Shown one piece after another: positions 35,209 to 45,099 of a DNA stretch of 64,000 bases (positions within the stretch are counted from its first letter, which is position 1; each line of letters begins with the position of its first letter). Source of the DNA: an uncultured Psychroserpens sp. (lineage in GTDB: Bacteria > Bacteroidota > Bacteroidia > Flavobacteriales > Flavobacteriaceae); the NCBI RefSeq assembly GCF_947492715.1, contig NZ_CANLNS010000003.1:1-64000 (forward strand), given 5' to 3'. The translations under genes and the position numbers were made by a program. The notes under the pieces were generated by a model that did not search any database, was not told the DNA's origin, and saw nothing but the letters and a program-made list of their open reading frames with translations.

Positions 35209-36558
35209 ATGTCAAAAGACATTAAGATTAAAAAAGGTCTGGATATAAAACTTATTGGTGAAGCTGAAAAAGCAGTTGAACAAGCCATTATAAGTAATTT
35301 CTGCACTATCAGACCCGAAGATTTTCACAGTGTTATTCCGAAACTTGTAGCCAAAGAAGGTGCTACGTTAAAAGCAGGTGATGTTATCTTTTATGATAAA
35401 TCAAATGAAGACATTAAGTTCGTGTCTCCAGTTTCAGGAACTGTGGTAGAAGTATTAAGAGGTCCTAAAAGACGTATTGATGCTATTAAGATTCAAGCGG
35501 ACAAGGAGCAATCCTTTAAAGACTTTGGAAAGTTTAATATGGACGCTGATGCAGCGGCAATAAAAGGCCATTTATTGGCTTCAGGTTGTTGGGCATTTAT
35601 TAAGCAAAGACCATATGATGTAATTGCAAATCCTGAAAAATCGCCTAAATCGATTTTTATTTCTGGTTATGCAACAGCTCCTCTAGCGGCCGATTTAGAT
35701 TTTGTTTTAGAAGGAAAAGAGACCGAATTACAAGCGGCTGTTTCTGCCTTATCAAAATTAACAGATGGTCAAGTTCATATTGCTGTTGGGTCTAACAACT
35801 CACCATTGGCAAATATGAATGACGCGACAGTTCATCAAGTATCTGGTCCTCATCCTGCAGGAAATGTTGGAACTCATATTAATAAAATAGACCCTATAAA
35901 TAAAGGCGAGACTGTTTGGACTGTAAATGCACAAGACCTTGTTGTTATTGGTGAATTATTGCTTACAGGTAAATTTAATGCAGAACGCATTGTGGCTTTA
36001 GCAGGTTCTTCAGTTAAAAAACCGAGATACTTTAAAACCAAAATAGGAAGCGAAGTGGCAACTATGGTGTACGATAATGGTGTTGAAAAAGATGGAAACG
36101 ATCGTATTATTTCTGGTAATGTATTATCTGGAAAACAAGTAAAACCAGATGGGAGTTTAGGATATTATGATAATGTCATTACCGTTATCCCTGAAGGAGA
36201 TGATTATGAATTTTTTGGTTGGAATAAACCAATTTTTAATAAAATATCAACATCAAGAGCATTGACGTTTTCTTGGTTGAATCCGAAGAAAAAGTATAAC
36301 CTAAACACCAATACAAATGGTGAACATAGGGCTTTTGTTGTGACTGGATCATATGAGCAAGTTTTTCCATTGGATATCTATCCGATGCAAATTCTAAAAG
36401 CATGTATGTACGAAGATTTAGATGAGATGGAGGCTTTAGGAATGTACGAAGTAGCACCTGAAGATTTTGCCTTGACAGAATTTATTTGTGTTTCCAAACA
36501 GCCACACCAAGATATAATTAGAAAAGGATTAGACTTAATGCTTAAAGAGATAGGATAA
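35209..36558 (+). CDS. nqrA: Na+-translocating NADH:quinone reductase subunit A
   Basis: The 449-residue cytoplasm-facing subunit of the Na+-NQR complex is thought to support quinone reduction. Typical features: KIKKGLDIKLIGEA at the N-terminus, a lipoyl-like segment (GATLKAGDVIFYDKSNEDIKFVSPVSGTV at about 50-80), HPAGNVGTHINKIDPI, and YPMQILKACMYEDLDEMEALGMYE near the end. The length is normal. First gene of a six-gene operon; its stop overlaps the nqrB start by one base. Confidence 0.97.
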   Translation: MSKDIKIKKGLDIKLIGEAEKAVEQAIISNFCTIRPEDFHSVIPKLVAKEGATLKAGDVIFYDKSNEDIKFVSPVSGTVVEVLRGPKRRIDAIKIQADKEQSFKDFGKFNMDADAAAIKGHLLASGCWAFIKQRPYDVIANPEKSPKSIFISGYATAPLAADLDFVLEGKETELQAAVSALSKLTDGQVHIAVGSNNSPLANMNDATVHQVSGPHPAGNVGTHINKIDPINKGETVWTVNAQDLVVIGELLLTGKFNAERIVALAGSSVKKPRYFKTKIGSEVATMVYDNGVEKDGNDRIISGNVLSGKQVKPDGSLGYYDNVITVIPEGDDYEFFGWNKPIFNKISTSRALTFSWLNPKKKYNLNTNTNGEHRAFVVTGSYEQVFPLDIYPMQILKACMYEDLDEMEALGMYEVAPEDFALTEFICVSKQPHQDIIRKGLDLMLKEIG

Positions 36559-37784
36559 TGGGTTTAAAAAGTAGTTTACATAATTTTAGAGAAAAGAACA
36601 AAGACAAAAAATGGTTGCCTGCATTTTCGGCAATTCATACGTTTTTATTCTTACCTAATGAGACAACCCATAATGGGACTCATATAAAAGCAGCCGATGA
36701 TTTAAAGCGTACCATGAACATTGTGATTATGGCAATGGTTCCTTGTTTGCTTTTTGGAATGTTTAACGCTGGTTACCAACATCACTTAGCATTTGGAGAG
36801 ATTCAACAAGCAACAGGTGGTTTCTTTAGTTCTGGATTTTGGACTATGGACAACTTTATGGTTGGTTTCTGGAAAGTTATTCCATTAGTAATCGTGTCTT
36901 ATGGTGTAGGTTTAGCCATTGAGATTTTGTTTGCAATGAAAAACAAACATGAGGTAGAAGAAGGATATCTGGTAACAGGTATGTTAGTGCCTTTAATTGT
37001 ACCAATTGATACACCGTTATGGATGCTTGCAGTTGCTGTAGCATTTGGTGTTGTTATTGGAAAGGAAGTGTTTGGTGGTACTGGAATGAATATTCTAAAT
37101 CCTGCCTTAACCATTAGAGCCTTTTTATTCTTCGCTTATCCAACATGGATGTCTGGTGATAAAGTTTGGGTTCAAGGTGCGGTTGAGCGCGATCAATTGA
37201 TTGCAGCTGGTGAAAAACTTGACGCCATATCTGGTGAAACAGTATTAGGAAGTCTAGCTCAAAATAAAGGAGCTGGTTATGAGATCATGGATATGTTCAA
37301 TGGTTTTATTCCTGGTTCTGTTGGTGAAACATCAACAATTTTAATTCTATTGGCTGGATTATTTTTAATCTTTACGAAGATTGGAAGCTGGAGAATTATG
37401 TTGTCATCTGTTTTAGGAGCATTAGCCATGGGATTAATTTTTAATGGTGTAGTAAGTTCAGGATGGATAACAGAGTCAAGCAAATTCTTTGGCTTGATGA
37501 ATACAGAGTTTTGGCACCATTTACTTATTGGTGGATTTGCTTTCGGTACAGTCTTTATGGCTACAGATCCTGTAACAGCTTCGCAAACAAATAAAGGAAA
37601 ATGGATTTACGGATTTTTAGTTGGGTTTATTTCAATAATGATTCGTGTATTTAATCCAGCCTATCCAGAAGGTGTAATGTTAGCTATTCTATTAATGAAT
37701 GTGTTTGCACCAACTATAGATCATTACGTAGTTCGAGGTAATGTGAAGAAAAGAATGAAACGTCTAAAAGTTAAAACTGCTTAA
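36558..37784 (+). CDS. nqrB: Na+-translocating NADH:quinone reductase subunit B
   Basis: The 408-residue integral membrane subunit has about ten helices and is part of the Na+ channel with covalently bound FMN. The flavinylation site is expected at Thr228 in DAISGETVLG; the usual Ala of the (S/T)GAT motif is Glu here. Other signatures are GKEVFGGTGMNILNPALT and FMATDPVTASQTNKGKWIYG. One-base overlaps on both sides (nqrA stop, nqrC start) indicate coupled translation. Confidence 0.97.
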   Translation: MGLKSSLHNFREKNKDKKWLPAFSAIHTFLFLPNETTHNGTHIKAADDLKRTMNIVIMAMVPCLLFGMFNAGYQHHLAFGEIQQATGGFFSSGFWTMDNFMVGFWKVIPLVIVSYGVGLAIEILFAMKNKHEVEEGYLVTGMLVPLIVPIDTPLWMLAVAVAFGVVIGKEVFGGTGMNILNPALTIRAFLFFAYPTWMSGDKVWVQGAVERDQLIAAGEKLDAISGETVLGSLAQNKGAGYEIMDMFNGFIPGSVGETSTILILLAGLFLIFTKIGSWRIMLSSVLGALAMGLIFNGVVSSGWITESSKFFGLMNTEFWHHLLIGGFAFGTVFMATDPVTASQTNKGKWIYGFLVGFISIMIRVFNPAYPEGVMLAILLMNVFAPTIDHYVVRGNVKKRMKRLKVKTA

Positions 37785-38536
37785 TGATGGAAAAGAGAAC
37801 AGATAAAAACTCATATACCGTAATATTTGCAATAGCAATGGTATTAGTTGTAGGAACTTTATTGGCGTATTTAGCGTCTTCATTAAAGCCTAGAATTTCT
37901 GAAAATGAACGCTTAGAGAAACAACAAAATATTCTCTATGCTATGGGCATAAATGAAAATGAAGGTACTAGTGCAAACTTTGTATCAACAGATGATGCTC
38001 CACAATTATTTGATAAATACATCAAACAACAATTGGTTGTAAGTAAAAATGGTCAGGCTGTAGAGAATGATCAAGCATATTTAATCGATGTTAAGAAAGA
38101 GCAAGCAAAAGCAAAGGCAGGTGAAGAAAGACAATTACCTCTGTTTGTTGGAGAAGATGAAAATGGTAAGACATATTATATCGCTCCAATTAGAGGGAAA
38201 GGTCTATGGGATGCCATTTGGGCTTATGTTGCTATGGACGAGAATATGGTTGTGCAAGGTGCATATTTTGATCATAAAGGAGAAACACCTGGTTTAGGTG
38301 CTAATATTAAACAACGTTTCTTTATGGATGATTTCATTGGAGAACACTTAATGTCCAATGGAAGTTTTAAAGGAATTAATGTTGCCAAGGGTAATGCAGA
38401 TCCAAAAAATAATGATAAAACAGATAATGAGGTAGACGCTATTGCAGGAGCCACTATTACAGGTGATGGTGTTTCGGCAATGATTAAAAGTGACTTGAAA
38501 CTTTATGTGCCTTATTTTAAAAACTTAAAAAAATAG
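37784..38536 (+). CDS. nqrC: Na+-translocating NADH:quinone reductase subunit C
   Basis: The 250-residue subunit has one N-terminal membrane helix (about 11-31) and a periplasmic FMN-binding domain. Thr226 in AIAGATITGDGVSAM is the expected covalent FMN site, attached by ApbE, which is also encoded in this window. GETPGLGANI is a family motif. The start is the first of two adjacent ATGs, overlapping the nqrB stop. Confidence 0.97.
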   Translation: MMEKRTDKNSYTVIFAIAMVLVVGTLLAYLASSLKPRISENERLEKQQNILYAMGINENEGTSANFVSTDDAPQLFDKYIKQQLVVSKNGQAVENDQAYLIDVKKEQAKAKAGEERQLPLFVGEDENGKTYYIAPIRGKGLWDAIWAYVAMDENMVVQGAYFDHKGETPGLGANIKQRFFMDDFIGEHLMSNGSFKGINVAKGNADPKNNDKTDNEVDAIAGATITGDGVSAMIKSDLKLYVPYFKNLKK

Positions 38537-38540
38537 TAAT

Positions 38541-39185
38541 ATGGGCTTACTTTCAAAAAAAGACGCAGCTTTAATAAAAGATCCATTAGCAGATAATAAC
38601 CCAATTACAATCCAAGTATTAGGTATTTGTTCGGCTTTGGCAATTACAGCAGAGCTTGAGGCATCTATAGTAATGTCAATCTCCGTATTGTTTGTATTAG
38701 GTGTAGGTAATGTGGTTATCTCATTAATGAGAAATATTATTCCATCAAAAATTAGAATTATTGTACAGCTTATTGTTGTAGCAACTTTGGTAATTATAGT
38801 GGATTTAGTTCTGAAAGCTTTTGCATACGAATTAAGTAAAACCCTTTCCGTTTTTGTAGGATTAATTATTACCAACTGTATTATCATGGGACGTTTTGAA
38901 GCCTTTGCCTTAGGTAATGGACCTTGGAGATCATTCTTGGATGGTATAGGAAACGCATTAGGATATGCTGTAATATTAATTATTGTAGGGTTTTTTAGAG
39001 AGCTTTTAGGTTCTGGAACTTTATTAGGTATTCCTGTATTAGGAGACCCTATTGAGAAAACTGGACTTTATGCATTTGGTTATGAGAATAATGGATTTAT
39101 GTTATTATCGCCAATGGCATTAATAGTTGTAGGTATTATTATTTGGGTACAACGTACAAGAAACAAAACATTAATTGAGGATTAA
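38541..39185 (+). CDS. nqrD: Na+-translocating NADH:quinone reductase subunit D
   Basis: The 214-residue membrane subunit has six helices and, with NqrE, holds an intramembrane iron site through Cys residues in the half-helices: here LGICSALAITAELE and TNCIIMGRFEAFA. It lies four bases after nqrC. The length and helix pattern are normal. Confidence 0.97.
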   Translation: MGLLSKKDAALIKDPLADNNPITIQVLGICSALAITAELEASIVMSISVLFVLGVGNVVISLMRNIIPSKIRIIVQLIVVATLVIIVDLVLKAFAYELSKTLSVFVGLIITNCIIMGRFEAFALGNGPWRSFLDGIGNALGYAVILIIVGFFRELLGSGTLLGIPVLGDPIEKTGLYAFGYENNGFMLLSPMALIVVGIIIWVQRTRNKTLIED

Positions 39186-39254
39186 AATCCTCTTCAATTT
39201 CTCTGAAGCGTTATTCTAGTTAGAGAAAAAATGAAAGAGGAAAAAATATAAAAT

Positions 39255-39962
39255 ATGGAACATATAGAATTATTTTTCAAATCAATATTTATAGATAACA
39301 TGGTATTTGCCACATTCCTTGGGATGTGTTCTTACCTTGCCGTATCTAAGAAAGTGTCAACAGCTGTTGGTTTAGGAGCCGCTGTAATTTTCGTATTAGC
39401 GATTACAGTGCCTTTAAACTGGTTGTTGGATCAATATATATTACAACCTGGAGCACTATCTTGGATGGGACCAGAGTATGCAGATTATGATTTAAGTTTC
39501 TTATCATTTATCATGTTTATTGCAACAATTGCTACCATGGTACAATTGGTGGAAATTGTAGTAGAGAAATTCTCTCCTTCATTATATAACTCTCTTGGTA
39601 TCTTTTTACCATTAATTGCTGTAAACTGTGCCATTTTAGGTGGTTCATTATTTATGCAATCAAGAGAAATAGCAACATTAGGATTAGCTACAACTTATGG
39701 TATAGGTTCTGGTATAGGATGGTTCTTAGCAATTTTAGCTATTGCCGCTATCCGCGAGAAAATTAGATACTCTAATGTGCCACCTGCTCTAAGAGGTTTA
39801 GGAATTACATTTATTATCACTGGACTTATGGCTATTGGTTTTATGAGTTTTGGTGGAATGTTAACTGGAGGTGAAGAAGAAAGCACAAATCCTCAAGAAG
39901 AAGTACAACAACTTCAAAATGAGGAAGAGAATAATGAATTTGGAGATAACACAACTAATTAA
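39255..39962 (+). CDS. nqrE: Na+-translocating NADH:quinone reductase subunit E
   Basis: The 235-residue six-helix membrane subunit pairs with NqrD. Motifs: [13 protein letters not shown] and [12 protein letters not shown], each with a Cys for the shared iron site. About 35 extra C-terminal residues are acidic and Asn-rich ([13 protein letters not shown] ... NEFGDNTTN), longer than in Vibrio. It is separated from nqrD by a 69-base gap, the only sizeable gap in the operon. Confidence 0.97.
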   Translation: MEHIELFFKSIFIDNMVFATFLGMCSYLAVSKKVSTAVGLGAAVIFVLAITVPLNWLLDQYILQPGALSWMGPEYADYDLSFLSFIMFIATIATMVQLVEIVVEKFSPSLYNSLGIFLPLIAVNCAILGGSLFMQSREIATLGLATTYGIGSGIGWFLAILAIAAIREKIRYSNVPPALRGLGITFIITGLMAIGFMSFGGMLTGGEEESTNPQEEVQQLQNEEENNEFGDNTTN

Positions 39963-39967
39963 TTAAC

Positions 39968-41281
39968 ATGGTATTAGCAGCAGGAACATTAGGAACAGTA
40001 ATAGCTACAGTAGCAGCATTTTTATTAGTAACATTAATATTGGTTGCCCTATTATTGTTTGTTAAACAAAAATTATCACCATCTGGTCCAGTAACGATTA
40101 AGATAAATGGTGAAAAAGAGATTCAAGTGGCTTCTGGAGGTACTTTACTTTCAACATTAGGAGGAGAAAAAATATTCTTACCATCTGCTTGTGGTGGAGG
40201 TGGAACATGTATACAATGTGAATGTCACGTTTTATCTGGAGGTGGTGAAGCATTACCTACAGAAACGCCACATTTCAGTAGAAAAGAATTACAACATGGT
40301 GCTCGTTTATCTTGTCAAGTAAAGGTAAAACAAGACATGGAAATCACCATTCCGGAAGAAATCTTTGGAATTAAAAAATGGGAAGCAACAGTTGTTTCTA
40401 ACTATAATGTAGCCACGTTTATTAAAGAATTTATTGTAGAGATTCCAGAAGATATGGGCTATAAAGCTGGTGGTTATATTCAAATTGAAATTCCAGAAAT
40501 TGAAGTTAAGTATTCTGAAATGGATGTTACTGCGCATCCTGAAGATCATCCAGGAGAGCCAGATAAATTTAAACCAGATTGGGAAAAATTTGGATTATGG
40601 CCATTGGTAATGAAAAATACTGAAACTGTTGAAAGAGCATATTCTATGGCTTCTTACCCTGCTGAGGGAAGAAAAATCATGCTTAACGTTCGTATTGCAA
40701 CACCTCCTTTTGATCGTGCCAAAGGTGGATGGATGGATGTAAATCCAGGAATTGCATCGTCATACATTTTTAACCAAAAAGAAGGAGATAAAGTGACTAT
40801 CTCGGGGCCTTATGGCGAATTCTTTATCAATGAGTCAGAAGCTGAGATGTTGTACGTTGGTGGAGGAGCTGGTATGGCGCCAATGCGTTCGCATTTATAC
40901 GAATTGTTTAGAACTATTAAAACAGGTCGTAAAGTTACTTATTGGTACGGAGGACGTTCTAAAGCTGAGTTGTTTTATATACATTATTTTAGAGCATTAG
41001 AAAAAGATTTTCCAAATTTTAAATTCTATTTGGCATTATCAGAACCACTAGAACAAGACAATTGGAAAGTTAAGGCTGATATAAATGACGAAGCAGGTGA
41101 TGGGTTTGTAGGTTTTATTCATCAAGTGGTAATAGACCAATATTTATCAAAGCATGATTCACCAGAAGATATCGAATTGTACTTCTGTGGCCCTCCATTA
41201 ATGAATCAAGCTGTTCAAAAAATGGGTGAAGATTTTGGTATAGATGACGAGAATATTAGATTTGATGACTTTGGTGGATAG
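39968..41281 (+). CDS. nqrF: Na+-translocating NADH:quinone reductase subunit F
   Basis: The 437-residue subunit is the NADH entry point. It has one N-terminal membrane helix (about 5-32), a 2Fe-2S ferredoxin domain with Cys75, Cys81, Cys84 and Cys116 (same spacing as the Vibrio protein), a FAD-binding domain with RAYSMASYPAE, and an NADH-binding domain (LYVGGGAGMAPMRSH; final FCGPPLMNQAV). It is the last gene of the nqr operon, followed by a terminator. Confidence 0.97.
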   Translation: MVLAAGTLGTVIATVAAFLLVTLILVALLLFVKQKLSPSGPVTIKINGEKEIQVASGGTLLSTLGGEKIFLPSACGGGGTCIQCECHVLSGGGEALPTETPHFSRKELQHGARLSCQVKVKQDMEITIPEEIFGIKKWEATVVSNYNVATFIKEFIVEIPEDMGYKAGGYIQIEIPEIEVKYSEMDVTAHPEDHPGEPDKFKPDWEKFGLWPLVMKNTETVERAYSMASYPAEGRKIMLNVRIATPPFDRAKGGWMDVNPGIASSYIFNQKEGDKVTISGPYGEFFINESEAEMLYVGGGAGMAPMRSHLYELFRTIKTGRKVTYWYGGRSKAELFYIHYFRALEKDFPNFKFYLALSEPLEQDNWKVKADINDEAGDGFVGFIHQVVIDQYLSKHDSPEDIELYFCGPPLMNQAVQKMGEDFGIDDENIRFDDFGG

Positions 41282-41340
41282 ACACTAAATGTTATGTAAT
41301 TATGACAATCACTTCGCAATAACGATGTGGAATCTAGATA

Positions 41341-41371
41341 AAAAAAACCAACTCAATTGAGTTGGTTTTTT
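41341..41371. terminator. Bidirectional terminator after nqrF
   Basis: A perfect 15-bp palindromic stem (centre between 41356 and 41357, AACTCAATTGAGTT core) is bounded by an A-run on the left and a T-run on the right. It ends nqr on plus and the oxidoreductase-protease operon on minus, 21 bases beyond the stop of the small membrane protein. Confidence 0.88.
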
Positions 41372-41391
41372 GTTTTTTAAAGCGCAGTAGC

Positions 41392-41520
41392 TTATGAGTT
41401 GTCTTTCGGATAATCTTCCTTTGATTCCTGTTTCATTTTAATATATGCCGCAACCAATCGTATACCAAGTCTGGCACATAGGATTACGGTAATTACTATA
41501 ACAATGTCAAATCCACTCAT
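41392..41520 (-). CDS. Small single-helix membrane protein (42 aa)
   Basis: An ATG at 41520 opens a 42-residue frame: a hydrophobic helix (GFDIVIVITVILCARLGIRL) then a charged tail with AAYIKMKQESKEDY. It follows the cupin lipoprotein stop by six bases on the same strand, before a terminator, so it probably belongs to the operon. It is too short for standard gene callers. No function is known; small helix-plus-charged-tail proteins often accompany membrane enzymes. Confidence 0.5.
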   Translation of the reverse strand: MSGFDIVIVITVILCARLGIRLVAAYIKMKQESKEDYPKDNS

Positions 41521-41526
41521 GACGTT

Positions 41527-41922
41527 TTATTTGTATTCTACTATTAAAAAAACGGCTGTGCTGTCACCAATATTTAATACTTCATGGACAGTCATTTCAT
41601 CTTTACTAAAACTATAACCCGTTGGCACATTTACGTCTCTTGTTCCTGTAGTATCTTTAATTCTGAATCTACTTCCCGCTATGGTATATCCAAAATGCGG
41701 TCTATGGTAATGTTTTTCGTGTCCAACACCTGGTTTAAATGTACACTTAAGTACTCTGGCATTTGCATTGTCTTCAACAACCTCACAAACCGACTCATTG
41801 TTCCAGCCAGCTTCTAAAGGATCTGGCAGGTCATTTTGATGCTTACAGCTAACTATAAGTAGGAAGAAGCATACAAGTGTTACAACTAGACTATTATATA
41901 AGAACTCTATTTTTAAACGCAT
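41527..41922 (-). CDS. Cupin-fold lipoprotein
   Basis: The 131-residue protein has a lipoprotein signal (about 25 residues, lipobox LLIVSC) and a single cupin domain with metal ligands in GVGHEKHYHRPHFGYTIAGSRFRI and a later His (MTVHEVLNIG). It follows the S41 protease by nine bases. Function unknown; such cupins may bind a metal or small ligand in the periplasm. Confidence 0.78.
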   Translation of the reverse strand: MRLKIEFLYNSLVVTLVCFFLLIVSCKHQNDLPDPLEAGWNNESVCEVVEDNANARVLKCTFKPGVGHEKHYHRPHFGYTIAGSRFRIKDTTGTRDVNVPTGYSFSKDEMTVHEVLNIGDSTAVFLIVEYK

Positions 41923-41931
41923 TAATAATGT

Positions 41932-44900
41932 TTACTTTTTTAGGCTTTTCAAAATGTCCTCAATAGCCTTATCGAGTTGAGGTTGATTATCATGTAAGCG
42001 GTCTTTAAAGTCTTCTTTTACATAGATGTCTGGACTTACACCAGTGAACTCTAAATTATCTCCATCTAAAGTATAGCAACCCCAAGATGGCAACCTATAA
42101 AAAGAGCCATCTACTAATCCTGCGCCAGATGTAAATATGATCCAACGATACGTTTCTGTTCCTATAACTTTTCCTAATCCGAGCTCTTTAAATCCAGCTG
42201 AAGTTACTTCGGCATCACTAAGAGTTTGCTCATTAACAAGTATAATGATAGGTTTTGCAGCAGGTCCAAAATTTGGTTGAGGAGCAAGTTTGCCTTCACG
42301 ATATTTCCACTGAGCATAAGGCTTTTGTGCTAAGAATTGTAAAACGTCATCATGAACATTACCACCAGTATTATTTCTTAAATCTAGAATTAAGGCCTCT
42401 TTATTATAGGCTTCAGATACCATTTCTCTTTTGAAATTGTTCAGCTGGCCTCCTCCCATATTCTTCATGTGCACATAGGCAATCTTATTTCCACTTTTAC
42501 GATCTACATAAGATTGATTATTAGCAACCCATTCGTCATATAATAAACCTCTTAAATTTCCTGATGAAATAGGATGAATACTCACATCGTGTGATTTGCC
42601 AGCTCTGTTAAAAGTTAGACGTATCTCTCTATCCCTTGATGGCTTACTGAAATAGTAGGCTCTGTTCCTTTTTGCATCTACAGCCTGACCATTAACATGT
42701 GTAAGCACATCACCAGATTTAATATCTTTTCCAGTGACGTCAGCAGGACTTTTAGCAACAATACGCGCCACAGTATATGGATTGTTTTTATCAAATTGAA
42801 TTCCGGTTTCCATCGTTCTACTTCCATAATAAGCATCATCTTCTGGACCATTAGATCTGAATCCGAAATGAGACGTATTTAACTCACCTAACATATCATT
42901 AAATAATAGGCTAAGCTGTGAACGCTTTGTTATATAAGGTAAAAAAGAGGCGTATTTGTCTCTTAATTTCTGCCAATTTTCTCCATGGAAATTTTCATCA
43001 TAAAAATTAGATTCAAAACCTGCCCATGCTTCAAAAAACATTTGATTAAATTCATCGTTTAAGTTCTTCTGAAATGTAGCGTCGATTTTAATTTTAGTGA
43101 GCTTATTAGAGCTTAGATTTACTTTATTAATGGCGCCATTAACGAGCATATATGGAGTGTTCTTTACAATTTTTGTTTGAAAACCTCTAATACTTTGTGT
43201 TCCTACTTTTTCAGTTTTATTAGGTTCAAAAGGTTTAATAATGGTTCGCCATAAATTATAGTTGCCTTTATCATGATTAGAAAAATAATAAATATAAGTA
43301 GTTTCATCTTTACCAATAATATCTATACCACCTTGTAATCCAAAATTAGGACCTATACGCTCTATACGTTCCATTAGGCCGTTTTCATTAATTACGATAG
43401 TAACAGCGCTAGAAGATGCATCTTCTTTGTCATCATTTTTGTCCTTATCATCGTTATCGTCTTTGCTTTCTTCTTTGAAAAGCGCATCAAATTTATCCAG
43501 TTTATAAGGAGCTTCATACTTATCTAATGCCATTCTGTAAATATGAACTTCTCTATTTCCTCTAGGAAAACCCGGCTCAGTTAAGTTAGATTCAAAGAAA
43601 ATGTACTTGCCATCTGGCGACCATACAGGATTAGATTCGCTAACCCCTGTATTGGTTAAGTTGATGACTTTTTTTGATGGAATATGATATGTAAAAATAT
43701 CGAGTTCAAAATTTCGATATGCATTATAAAGCAGATAAGAATCATCTGGAGAGAAGTAAGCCGCACCTGCATATAGTGCCCAAAACTCGTCCTTAACAAT
43801 AGTTTTACTTTTAAATGAACCTAAACTCATAAGTTTGAGTTCGTCTCTTCCGCTTATATAACATGCGTTTTCAAGTTTGTGATCCAGAACAATATTGATG
43901 TTATTCTTGGCTTCATTGGTGACACGCTTTTCTGTGCCATCTCTATCGGCCGAAATGGTGAATAAATTACTGTAACCATTTGCCGTTTGATTGTACAATA
44001 ATGTTCTACTATCTTTTAGCCATTTCACTTCTAAAACACGCTCATTTGAAGTGGTATTTAGCTTTTTGATAAATTGACCTTTGATATCAGATACAAATAA
44101 CTCTCCACGTGATACAAAGGCTATTTTTTTGTTATCTGGCGAAATGTCGAAGTAACTTATATTGTCTTTTACCTTGAAATCTTGCGATTTAGAAAGGGTA
44201 TTGTTTCTATTTAGTCTTATTGCCACTTTCTGTGCTTTTTTAGTGGCCACATCATATATAAAGATTTGGTAGTCTTTCGTGAATACTACCTTTTGACCAT
44301 TTGCACTTACTTGTGGTCTCCCTATAGACGATGAAAACTTAGTTAGAGCTATTTTAGAATTGTTTAAAAATGTATAGAGGTTATACTCATCGTTGTTCTC
44401 ATCTGAAGCAAAGAATATTTGACCATTTCGATCTACTGTTGCCCACATATCCTTACCTCTATAGCTTGTATATTCTTTATAGGTGTCGGTTTTTGGATTA
44501 TACGACTTAATATCAGGATTGTAATCACCTTTATAACGTTTACGATGAGTGAAGTTTTTACTTTCCCAACTCTCATTAAAGAAGATTTCACCAGTGTTTG
44601 GGTGTTCAACAACATTGTGCACATTGTTAAAATAATGATCAAACAATCGCACAGGTGTCCCTCCATCTATGTTTAAAGCATAGCCAGCAAATCGATTGTA
44701 ACGCGAAGAAGTAAAATAAATTTGCTTTGAGTCCCAAGACCAGCTGTCTACATCATCTGCTGCATCATGAAATGTAAGCTGTTTAATCTCTCCACCATTA
44801 ATAGGCATAATATAAATATCCTTGTTGCCGTATTGTGTACCACTAAATGCAATCCAATTCCCATTTGGAGAAATTCGAGGTAGAGTTTCTTCACCATCCA

Positions 44901-45087
44901 TAGCTGTGATTCGTAAGGCTTCACCACCAGAAGTAGGAGTTTTCCATAAATCACCATCATAACTAAATACTATAGTTTTTCCATCTGGAGTCAGTGTTGG
45001 ATCTGTTTGAAAATAGGCTTCCTGTGCTTGTAATATTGAATTAAAAAATAAAAACAAAAAAAGTAGAGGTGTGCAATGTGTTTTCAT
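41932..45087 (-). CDS. Tricorn-like S41 peptidase
   Basis: The 1051-residue exported protein (signal ends LQAQ) has two PD40 propeller-like regions (about 25-300 and 310-540), an Asp/Lys-rich insert (about 550), then a tricorn core: helical bundle, PDZ domain (about 755-840) and S41 catalytic domain. The residues matching tricorn's catalytic tetrad are visible: Ser-His in LNTSHFGF, the nucleophile Ser-Asp in TLSDAEVTS, and a Glu in LEFTGVSPD. It probably digests peptides in the periplasm. It follows the molybdopterin oxidoreductase by 12 bases and precedes the cupin gene by nine. Confidence 0.9.
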   Translation of the reverse strand: MKTHCTPLLFLFLFFNSILQAQEAYFQTDPTLTPDGKTIVFSYDGDLWKTPTSGGEALRITAMDGEETLPRISPNGNWIAFSGTQYGNKDIYIMPINGGEIKQLTFHDAADDVDSWSWDSKQIYFTSSRYNRFAGYALNIDGGTPVRLFDHYFNNVHNVVEHPNTGEIFFNESWESKNFTHRKRYKGDYNPDIKSYNPKTDTYKEYTSYRGKDMWATVDRNGQIFFASDENNDEYNLYTFLNNSKIALTKFSSSIGRPQVSANGQKVVFTKDYQIFIYDVATKKAQKVAIRLNRNNTLSKSQDFKVKDNISYFDISPDNKKIAFVSRGELFVSDIKGQFIKKLNTTSNERVLEVKWLKDSRTLLYNQTANGYSNLFTISADRDGTEKRVTNEAKNNINIVLDHKLENACYISGRDELKLMSLGSFKSKTIVKDEFWALYAGAAYFSPDDSYLLYNAYRNFELDIFTYHIPSKKVINLTNTGVSESNPVWSPDGKYIFFESNLTEPGFPRGNREVHIYRMALDKYEAPYKLDKFDALFKEESKDDNDDKDKNDDKEDASSSAVTIVINENGLMERIERIGPNFGLQGGIDIIGKDETTYIYYFSNHDKGNYNLWRTIIKPFEPNKTEKVGTQSIRGFQTKIVKNTPYMLVNGAINKVNLSSNKLTKIKIDATFQKNLNDEFNQMFFEAWAGFESNFYDENFHGENWQKLRDKYASFLPYITKRSQLSLLFNDMLGELNTSHFGFRSNGPEDDAYYGSRTMETGIQFDKNNPYTVARIVAKSPADVTGKDIKSGDVLTHVNGQAVDAKRNRAYYFSKPSRDREIRLTFNRAGKSHDVSIHPISSGNLRGLLYDEWVANNQSYVDRKSGNKIAYVHMKNMGGGQLNNFKREMVSEAYNKEALILDLRNNTGGNVHDDVLQFLAQKPYAQWKYREGKLAPQPNFGPAAKPIIILVNEQTLSDAEVTSAGFKELGLGKVIGTETYRWIIFTSGAGLVDGSFYRLPSWGCYTLDGDNLEFTGVSPDIYVKEDFKDRLHDNQPQLDKAIEDILKSLKK

Positions 45088-45099
45088 AATATTAAACTG

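Noticed and set aside
44419-44676. Antisense frames of about 60-85 codons inside the tricorn-like gene and many other genes.
   Set aside because: They are shadows of longer genes with clear motifs and show no independent support.
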